Assembly: GCA_019648995.1 (NCBI GenBank)
Contig: BLXT01007728.1
Span: 1,388,403-1,419,153, forward strand
Length of the DNA stretch: 30,751 nt
Source of the DNA: Plakobranchus ocellatus
Taxonomy: Eukaryota > Mollusca > Gastropoda > Plakobranchidae
Reading direction: 5' to 3'
Shown here: one piece after another, positions 22,701-30,683 of the stretch
Layout of the letters: each line of letters begins with the position of its first letter
How positions within the stretch are numbered: position 1 is the stretch's first letter
The notes under the pieces: generated by a model
The model's database searches: none
Seen by the model: the letters and a program-made list of their open reading frames with translations, nothing else
Told to the model about the DNA's origin: nothing
Made by a program: the position numbers and the translations under genes

Positions 22701-25700
22701 TTTCATCCACTACTAAGTATTTTTGGGTCTTGAATATACTTAGAGGAGTGTAGATCTTATAGGCCTAATAGCAATATTCCATAGGCTAGATCTAGATCTA
22801 ATCTTGGATAGACTGATTCCAAAAAATTGCTTTGTATAATTTTGCTCTATTACTAAAGTTGATTTAAAGCCTAATTTGGATCATATTAGGCCTAGATGGT
22901 GCAAAATAAGTTTAAATTCAATAAAGAAAAAAAAAACAAACAGCCGATTTCAGGCCTTTTTTGTACCCTAAGATTATGTGACAGGCTAAAAAATACACCA
23001 ACCTATAAAGATTTATCTCTATCCTTCTTATTGTGAAAAATATTCTTATTATTTCCCTTCTGTTTCAGAGAACATAATATATATAGGCCTAACTGATTTT
23101 GATGAACTACATTACTAGTATTAAAGGGTTGATATAAAGGCCACATATTTCGTTTTGAATAAATTATAACAGTATAGCTGCCTGAAGTTTGAAAAATCAT
23201 TTCCCTTTCATGCAAATTATGATGAAACATTTTATGGTCATCAAATCAGAAGCAAAAGGGTAAAAAAGGAAAGTAAATTAGGGAGGCAAAGGACAACTTT
23301 GAATACAGGGTCATGTATCTAAGATATACACAATTAGCCATCAAACTTCAAACTAAACAATTCAATCAAAAGGCAGTCACATAAAAGGTACAAAAGGCAG
23401 AAAGCAAACATAAGTGAGTAAAATTTAAAAAAAAAAATTGTTAGCATCATTATTGATTAGTACGAATGATCAGTTTTTTTTTCCAACATTCGTGTTCATG
23501 CATGCTGTATCAAAAAATGTTTGCAGAAAGTAATCTTTATACTTTTTTTTGTTTCACAGGCTATCAAGTTGAGAAGGATCAGAGATAAATATTTGTGCCC
23601 CTGAATTGAGAAAAAAATACCTATACTAAGAGATTGTGACCCTCATCTCCAAATCAGAGTACCAAACTGGTACTTATAATCAGAAAAGAAAAGAAAACAG
23701 AAGTTGTGAATACTCTTTGAAGTTTGCAACTCTTTTTTCTTTTGCGCTTTTAAATAATCATTATCTCATTTTGCTTTTTTTTTTTAAAAATGTTTACATT
23801 TGAAAAGCTTTAAAAGTTTCAAACATGATATGAATGAATAAGAGGGCTTGCCAAAAAAAGTCTACTTTTACTAATTTAGTTCAATCTTTTCATATTTTTT
23901 TTCTGTCCATTGTCACATAGTTGTTCCCCTTTCACTTAAAAATGTAATAATGTCCTACCAACAAATGGATTTGGAGTTCACATATATCCAATTTGTAGAT
24001 AATATGAGGTGTGATGACTTATAAAGTGCATTCGGAGAGTTTCCTAAGGGAGAATAAGACTTTCTAGATTTAAAAACAACTTCGAGTCAGTGCCCTTGAT
24101 CTGCTGTAATGAATTACGTGAGAGTCTGTTGCTTAAAATTTTTGCATTTCTGAATTCCCCAGACTCAAAGATAAATTTTTATATGTGATACATCCCTATA
24201 CATTAAATATAAAAATGGACAAAAATTGACTTTTTTAGTAGATGCTAAAGGCCTCTGTTTTCTGCTATATATAGAAAGATAAAAGAAACTGTTGCAAATT
24301 AGATTATATGTAACACAAAATGGTGCTTACAAAGTAAATAAGTGGTAAATGAACATACTAGGTCATTTTTATAAAACCTTACATTCAGCATGAAATATAA
24401 AAATTTCACCTTTTCCACATCTTTCACCACCTTCGAAGCAAAACTTTCCATTCTGAACACCAAATCTTCGAAGGTCATCAATATTCCATATCATGAGAAT
24501 TTTTGGTGGTGACAGAACAACAAGACAAAGCCTGCAATCGTGAATTATCAGTGAAACCTGGTCCTTGGGAAATCGACAACTGGACGGGGCCTTTACCACT
24601 CTGACAGGAAACTGATGCTCTAAAACCAACAAAAAACATGAGAGATTATGTCAAACGTTAAGTTGGAATGTTGAAGTGCTTTGTATTCATAATATATTAA
24701 TTTTGCGTTTTGAAAAAAAAAAATTGGATAAATATCCTGAGAAGAGGAGTGAAAAAGCCATTGTCTTGAGACCAGTTCAAGTGAGTCATAACTTACATTT
24801 GAGCCTTTTTTTTTATTATCAGATATATAATATTCAAAAAGTATATTCTAACAGCCTTGTGATGGTTTATAGGTAGGTTGGTTTTGCACTGAGTAAGAAG
24901 TCTTATAAATTACACACACACACAAAAAAAAACAAAAAAAAAAAAAACCATACTTTTAAAAAGGAAAGAACATGATTTCTCTCAAAACTGGGCTCTAATT
25001 TGATTTCTAAGATCACAGAGATGCCATTTTGTATGTGTATAGTTAAAAAGAAAAAACAAAATATGGATACATTATACTGTCTGCACTTATAAACTCAAAG
25101 GACATAAAATTAAAAATAATGATCGGATACAAAATCTACAAAAAAGTGGTAGAAAGCCTTGTAAAAGAACTATGCTTAACTGCAGAATTCAGAATTCGAG
25201 GAAAAACTGGGTTCCAATCTTTAATAACTTATGAATGAGAACTTTCCGAGGCTGCTACATATAGATTTAAAAGGGTCTACTGCTTTAGTGATTTTATAGT
25301 AAATTATACGCTTTATCACATAAACTGAATAAAACCAGGTAAAAAGAGTAGAGGAATAGAAAATATAAAATTAAAAAAAATAAAAAAAGCTTGTGTAATC
25401 AAATATAGTTTGCAATACACACCTTCTCCAAAACTTTGCCTTATGTTGATTTCAAACTTAATCATGTCGTCCCTACATTCAAATGCCATGAGACTGACTG
25501 ATTTATGACAAAGAATTGCCATGACATAAGATTCTCTGTCATAACAAAATCCTGCATTAAGACCAATGAAACCATCAAGAGCAAAGATATCCTTTGGTTT
25601 AGCTTCAGCCTTTCTTGATTCTGTGACATCTTTGTAGAGAATCACTTGCAGACGATCTGGAAACCAAGAGTCGTGTAAAATATGTAGTCTAAAAATCACT

Positions 25701-28700
25701 TTTAATGTACTAATAATGTTACATAACCACAAACAAAAATGATTTGGGGAGCATGCAATAAAGACTGATTCTTGATTTCAAGAGATTAAAATGTGAGCTC
25801 AAACTAATACATAAAAAAAAAAGTTTGTCTAATAGTTGATGTTTCAGGTTCGAAAGGAAATTCGTAGCAAATATTTGTGATATTTAATGTTTTAGTCAGC
25901 TAGGCTTACACTCATCAGCCAGTAATGAATAAGATTACAGGGGTATCAGCAGTTCACGGACACAGCACAAGCCATTCATCAGCCCATTCTGTTTCTAGAC
26001 CTTACAAAATTTAACCTTTTTATAGTATTATACTTAATGCAGCCATGACAATAAAAGGGTCAGAACCAGTTAAAATTGCGCAAATTTGAGAAACTTTACA
26101 CTTAGTGCATGTGTGTAATTGATCCCCAAAAGAAGAAAACTTAATCATTCATATCTCCTCAAGTCAGGATTCAAAAATGTATGAGTCTGACATTTCTCAA
26201 AAAAAAAAAAAAAAAAAAAAAAAATCAATTTAACTAAGTTTTTTTCTTTGATAATTGTGTTCAATAAATTGTAGTAAGGTTTGTGCATAGATCATTTGAA
26301 CCCAAGTTATCTTTAAAGAGCGAAAATAATAAAAAATGCAGTTTGTGTAGTAGTCTATTAAAATGAGTCGAGTTGGGATTTTTCATGACAGACTTTAAAT
26401 GAAAAGCATTACTTGGAAGGAAGAAATCTACTCAATTCTCTTTGTGGAAACTTTCTATAGACATGCAAAAGACTTTCTGAACATGAAGCATTTAGAATAT
26501 TGACTTCGTTACTCTAATATTTTGAGTTGATATCAGTGATGTAGATCTGCAACTTAACTCCTTTTGTAACACTGCTAAAAATTTGCCTTAGACATCTTTC
26601 TCTTTTAAGAAAAAAAAAACATGCACAAATTATCTAAATCATAATTGGAAAACAAAGATAAGGCAAGTTTGATGATTAAGTGACAACATGTCCAGCAAAA
26701 AACAATAAAAGTAAAACTTTCAAAAATGAATTGTGCAAAAATCTAATTAATCACTGGCTCACATGCTATCAGGTTTGAGTTTCGATTGAAAGAAGGTGGT
26801 TGACTACACGGGGGACAACCTTGCACCAGGATATATATATGAGCCATTTTAAAAAATGAGGATGAATAGGCATGGACCTACACGTTCATATTTTTCTTCA
26901 ATGCTTTATATATTATTTTGATCATTTTTTAATTGTTTTCTGAGGAAGAGGATTAAGGAAGATGAATGATCATACAACATCATTATGACAGACAGCTTTA
27001 TTTTTTATCTAAATTTGTACTATTTTTCTAAAATTTGATTCCCACAACACAGCCAAATGTATAAAAATTATATAATGATTTGTCTTTATGTAAAGGGAAC
27101 CAAAGTTTCATTCTAAAGCTCGTAGGATAAAAACTGGAGATGGCTGAAATAGCGTTTATAGTCATAAAATAAAATATATGAAATGCAAAAACACATCACC
27201 GGAAAATTTTCATCAGAGAAAATCAGTTAACAACACAATCAACAATACAAAAAAATTTAAAAGATGAAGTAGATGAAGATTGCTGAATATATAAACTTAT
27301 AAAATGTTGAAACGTTGTATAGCTAAATCGGTAATCTTTGCCATGTGTGGTCCCCATGAGTTACTGAGTTTTGTTTTGACAGCCAACCGAAAATACTGAA
27401 CAAATGAAGGGGTTTAAACAGTTGATGAGGTCTGATTTTGAAAGAAAATGCGAGAAATCTCGAGAAATTTTCTTTAATTTTTCATTATGTGACTATCTCG
27501 TTTCATTTCTTTTTCCAACCTGATCAACTTAAACTCACTTCATGTCATCAGTATTATCGGTTTTGCAGCGACCACAGATGGTAAGGGTTACCATAACGAA
27601 GTGTCAATTGGCATCGTAAAATTTGATGCATTTCTCTCTTTTTTTTTGCTAAGGACATCGTAAACATCAATCTTGTGTGGTGTAACTTGCACTTTCATTT
27701 TCTCTCAAATGCAAGACAATCGCCAAACACCATTCCCCAGGGAATAGTGATGAAGGTGGTATCCACGTTGGAAAGCTATGAAGATTTTTTAAAAGCTGTG
27801 AAAGAGTTTGAAAAACTATAATGTTATGCCTTCTATAACTTCAGAAAAAGAGGAGACAGGGAATAAAATTAAAAGAAGAAAAATAAAATAGCCACCATTG
27901 TTTCCTTTCGCAAGGCAATACTTAACGTGTAGCCACTTTGGCTCTGTGAGACAAAGAAGAGAAAGACTGGGGAAGAGACATGTTGTGTAGTCAACAAAGT
28001 CAAACGTTAGCAACATCATTTGAAACCATTCATAATTGACGTCAACTAAAATTTGGCAAAAATTGACCCTCCTCCCTCACCCTCACCTTACTCAACTGTT
28101 ATCAACAATTTCAGAACCTTTTAGAGAAGGATGAGCTGGGCTGCTTTCACAGCTTTGTCAGCATCTTGATAATACTAATACTCAGAGGCATCCATCATCA
28201 TCTTCTTTGTTTAAGTTTGTGAAAACTACAGTAACATCAGGGTTGCCAGATTGCTTGTGACCGCAAAGGTTTTTTTTGTCGCATTCAGGAGCCATGTGCA
28301 GTGTTTTTAAAGTTTTCTTTAATTTATAAATTATAATAGCAGAATAGTTAACATCAACTTTTTAAGACCATCCCCATGTCAACTTTTGACAGACACCCCC
28401 CAGTCTTGGTTGATGTCAATTGTGAACTATCCCTCATTTTGCTGTCCCCACTTCAAAGGCAAAGTTAACTTTTTTCAGTGCTTTTACAATGTGAACTGAA
28501 AAAAAGCAATGCACTTCGTTTTTTACAATGCGAATTGAAAAAAGCAATGCACATCGTTTTTTTACGATGTGAATTGAAAAAAACCCAATGCACATCGTTT
28601 TTTTACAATGTAAATTGACACTTCCTTCATCAAATCTAGATTAGACCTAAAAGAGCTTGTATGTAGGTAAGTAGATATTGGCCTATAGATCTATAATAGG

Positions 28701-29422
28701 GCCAAATTTTTTCTGTTGATTTTTCTTAAGACGTTTAAAAATTGTCTGGGTAGGCCTAGTTGTTCCTCTGCCCTCTTCACTTCTTTTTTCCAAGCTATAG
28801 ATCTAGATCTAGTCGATCTAGCTAAGTAGGAACTGGTATGATGACTTCCCTCTGGGTTCAAAAATATATTTCAAGTGCATCAAACTATAAACTCCGAATA
28901 GGCCTACTCTTCCAAATTTATACTACCTAGATCTAGTCCCTTACTAATCTAGAGAAGGGTGATTTCTTCCTCTTTAAAGCTAACCTAGTCAAGTCAATAG
29001 ATCTATTGCGATTTTAGTTACAAGTTTATTTTACTATTCTAATAATATTATAAACTTTCAAATCTAGATCAGAGAATCTTAACTCACATCCTTATGGAAT
29101 ATCTGAATCCGTTTACATTAGATTGATCGAGATCTAGATAGAATGAAGTAGATCTAGATCTAGATCTAGACCTCTAGAATCTTTTCTAATCTGGAAAATA
29201 CAAAATTGACTCACCAGCAACAGGCGATTGTTTCTTTAGAATGCACCAGCGAGGTTTCCACTGAAATAAGGAAAAGAACAAAAAGATATTAATTCCATAG
29301 CTCCATTTTCCCATTGACTAATTAAAAAGATTTCTTAGATCCACTTGAAAGAACTTTAAACTCACTTTTTTGCCGTCTCGAAACTTTATTTTCCCATCTA
29401 CTATGATATTGCCATCGGCCAT
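8534..29422 (-). CDS. DOK7: Dok-7-like PH-PTB adaptor with giant docking tail (whole gene, 7 coding exons)
   Basis: Joining 29366-29422, 29215-29260, 25423-25656, 24410-24619, 21386-21496, 13616-17170 and 8534-10791 gives one open frame of 2156 residues. Every junction is GT-AG and keeps phase. Residues 1 to about 112 are a PH domain, about 113-210 a PTB domain, and the rest a Ser/Pro/Asn-rich tail with many tyrosine motifs. In vertebrates Dok-7 binds the juxtamembrane NPxY of MuSK through its PTB domain, anchors to membrane via PH, and activates the kinase at neuromuscular synapses. The same PH-PTB order and near-identical signature segments support orthology. Vertebrate Dok-7 is about 504 residues, so the tail is greatly enlarged here. 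Its YxxM, YxxP and YxN motifs predict PI3K, Crk and Grb2 recruitment. A mollusc MuSK/Ror-type partner is inferred. IRS or Dok1-3 are less likely because the PH start matches Dok-7 specifically. Confidence 0.88.
10792..13615 (-). other. Intron 6 (2,824 bp)
   Basis: The donor after exon 6 is CAG|GTATCC, a weak match because the +5 G is missing. The acceptor is TTTGCAG at the exon 7 border. The interior is AT-rich with A runs (11398-11466 is almost purely A/C on the plus strand). A somewhat less AT-rich patch around 11,866-12,178 is partly open in two frames but not recognisable. No mobile element was identified. Confidence 0.75.
13616..17170 (-). CDS. DOK7: Dok-7-like gene, exon 6 (large tyrosine-motif docking region)
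   Basis: A single 3,555-nt exon encodes residues 220-1404, entered from the acceptor TTCATTGTTTCAG and left in phase 1. Motifs in order: IYDVPP (Tyr315) and LYDSPRP (Tyr337), YxxP Crk-type sites; a predicted short coiled coil (about 428-454); PYVNL (Tyr566) and IYENI (Tyr726), YxN Grb2-type; PPPQLPPK (737-744), SH3 ligand; NYLMM (Tyr800), DYMDM (Tyr840), TYMDM (Tyr895), GYNDM (Tyr918) and IYVEM (Tyr1359), YxxM PI3K-p85 type; TYINT (Tyr1002); YSEP (Tyr1354); PPSLPPK (1326-1332). Basic-serine clusters FKRRSS, GRRRSSSF and RRRSFEK suggest Ser kinase and 14-3-3 control. No globular fold is evident. If the donor is not used, the frame ends nine bases further on at TAA (13605-13607). Confidence 0.9.
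17171..21385 (-). other. Intron 5 (4,215 bp)
   Basis: The borders are AGAA|GTAAGT after exon 5 and GTTTCAG before exon 6. It contains the plus-strand LINE relic at 17440-18365, described separately. The remainder is AT-rich. Open frames at 18728-18919 (minus) and 20701-21048 (plus) have no recognisable homology or splice context. Confidence 0.85.
17440..18365 (+). pseudogene. Decayed LINE reverse-transcriptase C-terminal relic
   Basis: Read across several frames, this stretch spells the C-terminal half of a non-LTR retrotransposon ORF2 in correct order. KGVKQECAMSPDLLKLYN is the 'KGVRQGC.LSP.LF..Y' block of the RT palm. ILRNLEDLP follows, then a degraded YADD region. ESKRMSLSMNVKK (about 17652-17690), ILTNRNISMKTKISVMKTYV (about 17893-17952), GSECWT (17970-17987, the 'YGCE.WT' block), TIRILWIEKESN (about 18039-18074), IIRRMQLQFLEHM and a terminal MIAN (18312-18323) come next. 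Stops and frameshifts interrupt every block and the catalytic aspartates are lost, so it is an old dead copy. It lies antisense within the host intron. The clade is unresolved, possibly RTE-like. Confidence 0.85.
21386..21496 (-). CDS. DOK7: Dok-7-like gene, exon 5 (end of PTB domain)
   Basis: This 111-nt, phase 1-1 exon encodes residues 183-219, starting GSGVFAFQSEQSEDIADIV. It aligns with the vertebrate Dok-7 stretch AGVFFLSSAEGEQISFLFD, the last strand and C-terminal helix of the PTB fold. The acceptor is TTTTAG preceded by a T22 polypyrimidine tract (A22 on the plus strand, 21506-21527). The donor is a consensus GTAAGT. The end of the exon (CHRKFKNR) is basic and leaves the domain. Confidence 0.88.
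21497..24409 (-). other. Intron 4 (2,913 bp)
   Basis: The donor is AAAG|GTGAAA and the acceptor TTTTAG. It contains the inverted repeat at 22525-22620, described separately, and a cluster of TAGATC / AGGCCTA words at about 22750-22900. The rest is AT-rich with no recognisable element. Confidence 0.85.
22525..22620. repeat. Strong inverted repeat (hairpin), possible foldback MITE
   Basis: The left arm, 22525-22562, begins GCACATAAGAGTATAGATAA and ends GGGCCATCTT. The right arm, 22586-22620, begins AAGATGGCCC and ends CTATGTGC. The right arm's reverse complement matches the left arm almost throughout, differing mainly in A-run length. The loop is 23 bases. The arms are too long and too similar for chance in this composition. 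There is no clear target duplication, so it may be a foldback element core or a structured intronic RNA. Confidence 0.8.
24410..24619 (-). CDS. DOK7: Dok-7-like gene, exon 4 (PTB domain core)
   Basis: This 210-nt, phase 1-1 exon encodes residues 113-182, from EHQFPVRVV to the end of GGERCGK. It is the PTB core that binds phosphorylated NPxY in the receptor. IDDLRRFG (Arg163, Arg164) and GGERCG (Arg179) match the vertebrate LRRYG and GGTRCG segments. The spacing between the two arginine sites is the same, 16 residues, and these arginines are the phosphotyrosine-contacting residues of Dok-7. The donor was placed at AAAG|GTGAAA because only that joins exon 5 in frame into the homologous block. 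A second GTAAGG 25 bases further downstream would break the alignment. Confidence 0.92.
24620..25422 (-). other. Intron 3 (803 bp)
   Basis: The donor is GAAG|GTGTGT and the acceptor GGTTTTAG. The content is AT-rich. A (CA)n/poly-A stretch lies at about 24913-24950 on the plus strand. Nothing else was recognised. Confidence 0.85.
25423..25656 (-). CDS. DOK7: Dok-7-like gene, exon 3 (PH domain core)
   Basis: This 234-nt, phase 1-1 exon encodes residues 35-112. It begins DRLQVILYKDVTESRKA, continuing the SPVA of exon 2 into SPVAD as in vertebrate Dok-7. It ends IRQSFGE, like the family's IRYALGE. It covers PH strands 3-7 and the C-terminal helix (ECRDDMIKFEINIRQSF). The domain gives membrane phosphoinositide binding and, in vertebrates, Dok-7 dimerisation. 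The acceptor GGTTTCCAG and donor GTGTGT fit GT-AG rules. Confidence 0.92.
28482..28618. repeat. Short tandem array of 39-41 bp dyad-symmetric units
   Basis: Units start at 28482, 28521, 28560 and 28601 with TTTTACRATG; the last is partial. Each full unit reads roughly TTTTACRATGTGAATTG, an A run, then AATGCACATCG. Its two halves are near inverted repeats: ACGATGTGAATTG against the reverse complement ACGATGTGCATTG differ at one base in the third unit. Each unit can thus form a hairpin. Confidence 0.85.
29149..29170. repeat. (TAGATC)n microsatellite
   Basis: TAGATC is repeated about 3.7 times. It sits in a 500 bp stretch holding many more AGATCTAG and TAGGCCTA words (28660-28990 and 29120-29176). 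The same words recur at about 22780-22900. Confidence 0.8.
29215..29260 (-). CDS. DOK7: Dok-7-like gene, exon 2 (PH domain start)
   Basis: This 46-nt exon encodes WKPRWCILKKQSPVA (residues 20-34) plus one base of Asp35. It carries the WK.RW..L strand of the PH fold and is nearly identical to the vertebrate Dok-7 WKSRW..L.K.SPVA segment. It is too short for automatic open-frame detection; homology and clean splice sites (CTTATTTCAG and GTGAGT) define it. From memory, human DOK7 exon 2 is also 46 nt, with introns at the same codons. Confidence 0.92.
29261..29365 (-). other. Intron 1 (105 bp)
   Basis: A short phase-0 intron with donor AAAAA|GTGAGT and acceptor TTATTTCAG, falling between Lys19 and Trp20 of the RDGKK-WK signature. 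Confidence 0.9.
29366..29422 (-). CDS. DOK7: Dok-7-like gene, exon 1 (start codon)
   Basis: Nineteen codons read MADGNIIVDGKIKFRDGKK, equivalent to the 18-residue first coding exon of vertebrate Dok-7, which also ends VEGQVKLRDGKK. The ATG has A at -3 and G at +4, a strong context. The frame stays open for 89 further codons upstream (to TAA at 29690-29692) but contains no other Met. The match in length to the family favours this ATG. Confidence 0.9.
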
Positions 29423-29433
29423 ATTGGTCCCAT
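29401..29433 (-). promoter_or_regulatory. Upstream ORF overlapping the Dok-7-like start codon
   Basis: An ATG 11 bases before the main ATG (29431-29433, context AACATGG) opens a 10-codon frame, MGPIWPMAIS, ending at TAG 29401-29403 inside exon 1. It is out of frame with the gene and has its own strong context. If the transcript start lies upstream, it should reduce initiation at the main ATG. The 5' end of the mRNA is not known. Confidence 0.5.
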
Positions 29434-30683
29434 GTTCAGCTGAACGTAACAAATACACCGAGACCGTTGATTGGTTAAAATATTGCTTAGAACTCGCCCT
29501 CTTACATTCCGAGGTCTCAGAGCAAGTCCTAAGCCTAAATTTAGCTGAGGCCGAGACTAGAAGTGATTCTACATCAAGGTAAACTTCGCCTTGAAATAGG
29601 ATGGGTGCACAAATCTTACTACTGCGAAGAAGACGGTAAACAATACGTAGACTATGCTTATGGATTCTAAAGATAAGATTCGTGTTAAATTAAAATCACT
29701 CTAAAATAATATGTTTAGCATGTTGGGACAAAAGATGGAAAATATAAAACCTAATAGTCAAAAACTTATCGGTGAAGTATTCCGTTTGATTGTGTTTTTA
29801 TTGAACAGTCTAATCCATAATGATTCAATCTCTGAATCATTCACTTGGCTCATGCTTCCAAATCAGAAACAAAAAGAAGAAACCGGGCTTACGCATGGCT
29901 AAGCCCATGTTTCGTTCTGGTTTTCTTAAAAAAAAACAACAACAACAAAAAAAAAACTCTTCTTTTAGATTCATTCCGTTTGAACGTAGGAGATCTACTG
30001 GATGGTTGGCGGGAATATTCCCTCTGAAAAAAAAAAGCCTTGATCTTTATTCCCCCGCCCTTTCAATATCAAGTTTAGGGATTGATTGATTGTTCATATA
30101 ACCAGTCCACTATTAATCTCAGGGTTTTGTTCATCCAGTTTAGCCCACGGGTCATTACTTATCAGTTCTTTAAGCAAATTGAACCAATCCATAAAAAATC
30201 TGTGGGAAAATATGAAAAACCTTAAAACGGAACCGCAAAGATTCAAATGTTTCTATTAGTCACCAAGCTCTTGTAATCCACCATGCGACAGGGACTGACC
30301 TCTTCAAACAGTGAGATCATATCGATTACATTGTGGCAGCGTCTTACTCCCTGAGACTTTGAAGTCTGCGCATTCAACTAAAATGAACCAAATACATAAA
30401 GGCTGTGCAAGCAAAGCAAAAAAAAAACGTTCTTCATTTTTTTAAAAGGTAGCTTTGGGTGAGCTTTGAATGGCCCACTCGAAACCTACACATCACTGTC
30501 TCCGTTTTCTACCTGCTCCTTCCCCTCTTCAGCTAAAGTCTTCACCCAAATTGGGGAGTACTTCAAGAAGCTTGTTTGCCCCCTCAGCACCCCAATTTTC
30601 TTGCCAAATGGCGTGGATGTATGCGTTTTCATTGGGCTTAATATCAGATCAGCAAATGATTTTTGTGACGATCATCATCATCA
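29434..30683. other. 5' flank and possible 5' UTR / promoter of the Dok-7-like gene
   Basis: The first ~250 bases upstream of the ATG (29434-29689) are less AT-rich than the surroundings and stop-free in the gene's frame. Beyond that, sequence is AT-rich with A runs (29930-29957, 30418-30428) and a GC-richer patch at about 30450-30620. No TATA box or transcription start can be assigned with confidence. No other gene was recognised. Confidence 0.5.

Larger units (their letters stand above)
25657..29214 (-). other. Intron 2 (3,558 bp)
   Basis: The donor is GCTG|GTGAGT and the acceptor GGTTTCCAG. It contains a 26-base A run (26199-26224), the dyad tandem array at 28482-28618 and TAGATC-rich sequence near its 5' end (28660-29175). 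As a large first-half intron it could host enhancers, but no site can be assigned from sequence alone. Confidence 0.88.

Noticed and set aside
24380..24409. GTAAGG at about 24384 as the exon 4 donor
   Set aside because: It has a better consensus, but it would insert residues that break the Dok-7 PTB alignment. The GTGAAA donor joins exon 5 in the homologous frame.
25316..25732. Full 138-codon frame around exon 3 as a separate gene
   Set aside because: Only 25423-25656 is coding. Homology to Dok-7 and splice sites mark the rest as intron read-through.
26199..26224. 26-base A run as a retrotransposed poly(A) tail
   Set aside because: No recognisable element precedes it and no target-site duplication flanks it; long A runs are common throughout the window.
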